From Perlabentimonas gracilis (lineage in GTDB: Bacteria > Bacteroidota > Bacteroidia > Bacteroidales > Tenuifilaceae), in contig NZ_JAANIG010000014.1 of NCBI RefSeq assembly GCF_011174675.1, forward strand, positions 26,848-90,847: a stretch of DNA of 64,000 nucleotides, in the 5' to 3' direction. Shown piece after piece: positions 61,030 to 64,000 of this stretch. The position numbers and the translations under genes are program-made. The first letter of the stretch is position 1. Each line of letters opens with the position of its first letter. The notes under the pieces are model-generated. The model ran no database searches, was not told the origin of the DNA, and was given only the letters and a program-made list of their open reading frames with translations.

Positions 61030-62210
61030 TATACCCAAAGGTTTACCTTAAAAGCGGCAAGGAGCAGTCGTTGCAGCGCTTTCATCCCTGGATATTCTCG
61101 GGTGCAATTAAGCGAATTGATGGCGAGCCCGCCGAGGGCGATGTGGTGGAGGTTGTTAGCGCCAAGGGCGATTTTTTGGCTCTCGGCCATTTCCAGCCCG
61201 GCTCCATTACCGTTCGGGTGATATCGTTTGATAATCTTGAGATCAACAGGGAATTTTGGTTGACCAAGCTGCGCAATGCATTGAACTTGCGTAAATCGCT
61301 AGGTCTTTTCCCCAATCCAACTACCAATATTTTTCGCCTTGTACACGGCGAGGGCGATGGGCTACCGGGGCTTATTGTCGATATTTACGGCTCTACCGCC
61401 GTAATGCAGGCGCACAGCTCGGGAATGGCCCTAATGCGTAGCACTCTTGCCGAGCTTATTATTGAGGCGATGGGAGGAGCCGTTACATCGGTGTACGATA
61501 AAAGCTCTGGCACGCTTTCGCCCAAATCGCCTTCTGAGGCTGTGGATGGTTATTTGGTTGGTGAAGCAAAAAGTGATGAGCTTTTCGAAAATGGAAATCG
61601 TTTCCTAGTATCGTGGGAGGAAGGACAGAAAACTGGATTTTTTGTCGATCAGCGCGATAACAGGGCGTTAGTGGGACAGTATAGCAAGGATGCCAAGGTA
61701 CTCAACGCGTTCTGCTACACAGGTGGATTCTCGGTTTACGCTGCCCGTGGCGGGGCCAGCAGCGTGGTGAGCGTGGATAGCTCGCAGAAGGCGATGGACT
61801 TAACCACGCAGAATATGTTGGCCAACTTTGGCCAAAACCCATCGCACGTTTCGGTTTGCGCCGATGTATTCGATTTCCTTAGAGATAATGATGAGGTTTA
61901 CGATGTGATAATCCTCGACCCGCCAGCATTTGCCAAGCATCGAGGGGCGCTGAACAATGCCCTTCAGGCATACAAAAGACTTAATGCCGCTGCGTTCCGT
62001 AAGCTGAAACCCGGTGGGATTCTTTTCACCTTCTCGTGCTCGCAGGTGGTTACGCGCGAAAACTTCCGCAATGCGGTATTCTCGGGGTCAATTATTGCCA
62101 ATCGGAATGTTCGGATTATGCATCAGCTAACACAACCTGCCGATCACCCAATAAATATTTATCATCCTGAGGGGGAGTATCTGAAAGGCTTGGTACTTTA
62201 TGCAGAGTAG
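61026..62210 (+). CDS. rlmI: class I SAM-dependent 23S rRNA methyltransferase, RlmI type
   Basis: The ATG at 61026 is chosen: it overlaps the exonuclease stop as ATGA and gives MIYPKVYLKSGKEQSLQRFH, as in RlmI. About 394 residues. An N-terminal PUA domain (about 1-75), a beta-rich linker (about 80-180, GLPGLIVDIYGSTAVMQAHS) and a Rossmann methyltransferase (about 190-394: KTGFFVDQRDNRALVGQYSK, VLNAFCYTGGFSVYAARGGA, and the motif DVIILDPPAFAKHRGALNNA) are all present. RlmI methylates C1962 of 23S rRNA at position 5. It converges with yaaA 1 nt away. Confidence 0.92.
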   Translation: MIYPKVYLKSGKEQSLQRFHPWIFSGAIKRIDGEPAEGDVVEVVSAKGDFLALGHFQPGSITVRVISFDNLEINREFWLTKLRNALNLRKSLGLFPNPTTNIFRLVHGEGDGLPGLIVDIYGSTAVMQAHSSGMALMRSTLAELIIEAMGGAVTSVYDKSSGTLSPKSPSEAVDGYLVGEAKSDELFENGNRFLVSWEEGQKTGFFVDQRDNRALVGQYSKDAKVLNAFCYTGGFSVYAARGGASSVVSVDSSQKAMDLTTQNMLANFGQNPSHVSVCADVFDFLRDNDEVYDVIILDPPAFAKHRGALNNALQAYKRLNAAAFRKLKPGGILFTFSCSQVVTRENFRNAVFSGSIIANRNVRIMHQLTQPADHPINIYHPEGEYLKGLVLYAE

Positions 62211-62211
62211 T

Positions 62212-62976
62212 TTACCTGACGAAAACCCAAGTATTTCCTTTGGTTTGCTCTGGGCTAAAAATGTAACCCTCCTCGGCAAAGGTTTTTAGGTGCTCTACCT
62301 TTTCCAACCGGTTTTTAATGGCAAAGCGGGTCATCAGCCCACGGGCTCGCTTGGCGTATATGGCAATGGTTTTTAGCTCGTTGCCTTTATGCTCCTTAAA
62401 AACCGGCGTAATCACATTCCCTTTCAACTTCTTTAGGCTGATGGCCTTGGCGTACTCGTTGGAAGCCAAGTTTACCAAGGTATTCTCGCTGTCGGTTTCC
62501 AGTAAGTTGTTAAAATAGTTGGTAAGTCTATCTTGCCAGTATTCGTAAAGGTTCTTGCTCCTTTTTATGTCGATTTTAGTACCCATCTCAAGCCTGTAGG
62601 GTTGCATCAAGTCCAATGGCCTAAGTACACCGTAAAGCCCCGAAAGTATGCGAACCATTTGCTGGGCAAACTCCAGATCGCCCAAGGTAAAATCCTTTAC
62701 ATCAATTCCTTCATAAACATCGCCCTTAAAGGTTAGCAGAGCTGGATAGCTATTCTTTTCGTCGAATGGTAACTGCCACTTTAGGTAGCGCTCGTAGTTT
62801 AACCGGGCCAAATCTTGGCTAATGCTCATAAGCTCTTTTAAATCGTCAATTTTGAGTTTACGTAGCCTGTTTACCAAAACTTCCGATTGCTCCAAAAAAT
62901 CGGGTTGAGTAGTTCTTGGTTTATGGTTTACCTCAATGCTGTCGAGCGTTTTCGAAGGGGAGAGTATTATTATCAT
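62212..62976 (-). CDS. yaaA: peroxide stress protein YaaA (DUF328)
   Basis: The 254-residue protein has the YaaA pattern: IIILSPSKTLDSIEVNHKPR, PALLTFKGDVYEGIDVKDF, GLYGVLRPLDLMQPYRLEMG, LASNEYAKAISLKKL and IYAKRARGLMTRFAIKNRL. YaaA keeps free iron low during peroxide stress and binds DNA. It ends 1 nt from the end of the methyltransferase gene, convergent. The 137-bp stretch upstream (62977-63113) has no clear feature. Confidence 0.95.
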   Translation of the reverse strand: MIIILSPSKTLDSIEVNHKPRTTQPDFLEQSEVLVNRLRKLKIDDLKELMSISQDLARLNYERYLKWQLPFDEKNSYPALLTFKGDVYEGIDVKDFTLGDLEFAQQMVRILSGLYGVLRPLDLMQPYRLEMGTKIDIKRSKNLYEYWQDRLTNYFNNLLETDSENTLVNLASNEYAKAISLKKLKGNVITPVFKEHKGNELKTIAIYAKRARGLMTRFAIKNRLEKVEHLKTFAEEGYIFSPEQTKGNTWVFVR

Positions 62977-63113
62977 TTAAATCTATAGTTTACGAGTCTG
63001 TAATTCAATACGATGATAAAAGCCTTACCACGGCAAATTTAGCATCATCAGAATACAAACAAAACTCTACAATTTCAGTTCAACGCATGTAGTTGAATAA
63101 TTCTAAGCAGCAA

Positions 63114-63272
63114 CTACTGCTTGCCGTATGCTGGTCGGGTATTATATCTTTTCCGGGCTTCCTTTGGGTCAGCATCCAGAGCAATATAAATGGTGGTTCT
63201 GTTATCAATAACTACTGCCTGCATTTTGGTTAGGTCTGGTGCTTTGTTGATGTGCTGTTTCTTTTCATACAT
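63114..63272 (-). CDS. 52-residue uncharacterised small protein
   Basis: The ATG (63270-63272) opens a 52-codon frame to a TAG at 63114-63116, too short for usual ORF cut-offs. The product is basic, with a regular alternation in MQAVVIDNRTTIYIALDADP (beta strands) followed by KEARKRYNTRPAYGKQ, and no signal peptide. Similar short VVIDxRTTIYIA proteins seem familiar from Bacteroidota genomes, but I know no function. It lies between yaaA and an IS element; codon use looks coding-like (few rare codons). Confidence 0.55.
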   Translation of the reverse strand: MYEKKQHINKAPDLTKMQAVVIDNRTTIYIALDADPKEARKRYNTRPAYGKQ

Positions 63273-63559
63273 TTTAGTTTTCCTTTCGTTAGGTTACGAT
63301 TTATATTTATATCATTTAATGTTAATCCAAGAATTGTTTTGCAGGCTAAAGCAGGGATAGTTTTGAGGCTATTTGCAATTCCTGTTTTGTCTTTGCCGGC
63401 TTTAATATTGGGCTTGAGCTATCACCTTGGTTAGAAAATGCTGATTTTAAGGCGAGAACTCACCAAATGTAATCATTTTATATCATTAAAACTAATTTAT
63501 ATTTTATGAATATCCGCTAATGTGCCTAAAATATTATATTTGTACAAAATTTATTGAAA
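63273..63559. other. 287-bp AT-rich stretch before the transposase gene
   Basis: No convincing protein is visible; a 60-codon plus-strand frame at 63252-63434 overlaps the small ORF and is too hydrophobic and biased to believe. A -7 box TATATTTG (63535-63542) lies 18 nt before the transposase ATG. The left terminal inverted repeat of the IS should lie in this stretch, but I could not fix its edges without the right end. Confidence 0.5.
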
Positions 63560-64000
63560 ATGAATTTTATAGATTTTGTAAAGCAGCATCCTGATGAGAA
63601 AAGTTGCATTCAACATTTCAGGAGAGTTAAGGAGGAGAAAGGCATTGTTTGTGCACGTTGCGGACATACTTCTCACTATTGGAACAAGGCTCATAAGTCT
63701 CACGATTGCAAGGAGTGTGGCTACAGAACCACGTTGCGAAGCGGAACAGTAATGGAATCCTCCAAGTTGCCATACCAGTACTGGCTCTACACGATTTACC
63801 TTATGTCTATGACCAAGAAAGGCATATCTGCTGCTGAAGTGCAGCGCCAGTTGGGTCATAAACGCTATGAGCCGATTTGGACGATGATGCATAAAATTAG
63901 AGCCATCATGGGACTAAGGGATGACAAGTACGAAATGGACGGCGTAGTGGAATTGGACGACGCTTTCTTCAAAACGCACAACGATGAATCTTCCGATGAA
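63560..64000 (+). mobile_element. IS1595-type (ISXO2-like) transposase, N-terminal part, cut by window edge
   Basis: 147 codons are present and the frame is open at the edge. The N-terminus is a zinc ribbon (VCARCGHTSHYWNKA, then CKECGYRTTLRSGTVMESS) with four cysteines in CxxC pairs, followed by an HTH-like GISAAEVQRQLGHKRYEPIW and the start of the ISXO2-like DDE domain (ELDDAFFKTHN with the first catalytic aspartate). This is the normal layout of IS1595 transposases. No frameshift is seen. Whether the element is complete cannot be told from this window. Confidence 0.9.

Noticed and set aside
63252..63434. 60-residue plus-strand ORF (MLFLFIHFSFPFVRLRF).
   Set aside because: It overlaps the better small minus-strand ORF, is dominated by Phe and Leu and looks like an AT-rich chance frame.

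Overview
The window looks like a chromosomal segment of a member of the Bacteroidota, probably a Bacteroidales- or Marinilabiliales-like polysaccharide degrader; I cannot name a genus. The pointers are a SusC/SusD pair, a hybrid two-component system (HTCS), promoters with the Bacteroidota -7 motif TAnnTTTG, almost no Shine-Dalgarno sequences, and several families typical of the phylum (UxaE, a GldL-like protein, DUF4861). I found no tRNA, rRNA or CRISPR array.

Region 1 (1-19772) is a pectin utilisation locus. On the minus strand lie eda (KDPG aldolase), a TRAP transporter (dctP, dctQ, dctM), a giant HTCS sensor-regulator, a secreted PL1 pectate lyase, SusC and the start of SusD (cut by the window edge). 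Divergently, on the plus strand, lie a LacI regulator, kduI, kduD, a DUF4861 lipoprotein, a CE12 acetylesterase and a CE8 pectin methylesterase. A 23-nt promoter-plus-operator block occurs twice, in inverted orientation, in front of eda and of kduI. It ties the two arms to one LacI regulator.

Region 2 (19841-28928) is a run of small plus-strand genes: DUF4256, DUF6265-YciI fusion, DUF2200, DUF1801 (three times), tandem START/AHSA1, two VOC proteins, Ogt, an NTF2-like protein, a P-loop kinase-like protein, an atypical cysteine-synthase-fold enzyme and a complete subclass B1 metallo-beta-lactamase. It ends with a small minus-strand DUF2007 gene. It reads as an accessory island inserted between the two halves of uronate catabolism.

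Region 3 (28990-41824) carries gnd and pdxB, then the hexuronate genes: a LarA-like nickel racemase homologue, two PfkB sugar kinases, uxuA, an SDR mannonate oxidoreductase and a second LacI regulator on the minus strand, with uxaE and uxaC divergent across a 24-bp perfect palindrome. With region 1 this gives two routes to 2-keto-3-deoxygluconate (KDG): unsaturated uronate through KduI and KduD, and galacturonate or glucuronate through UxaC, UxaE, the SDR and UxuA. KDG then passes through KdgK and Eda to pyruvate and glyceraldehyde-3-phosphate.

Region 4 (41908-64000) is mixed housekeeping: a GldL-like membrane protein, an unusual membrane/P-loop NTPase fusion, pepT and an OPT transporter, pgeF, a TPR-SpoIIE phosphatase, AbgT, an AlkA-like glycosylase, mnmA, carotenoid genes crtI-crtB, a YejK-like protein, a DUF5063-exonuclease-RlmI operon, yaaA, a 52-residue small ORF and a truncated IS1595-type transposase at the edge. 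Six intergenic gaps in regions 3 and 4 are filled with tandem arrays whose units differ in sequence but nearly all have a 7-bp period; one resembles the plant telomere repeat (TAAACCC).
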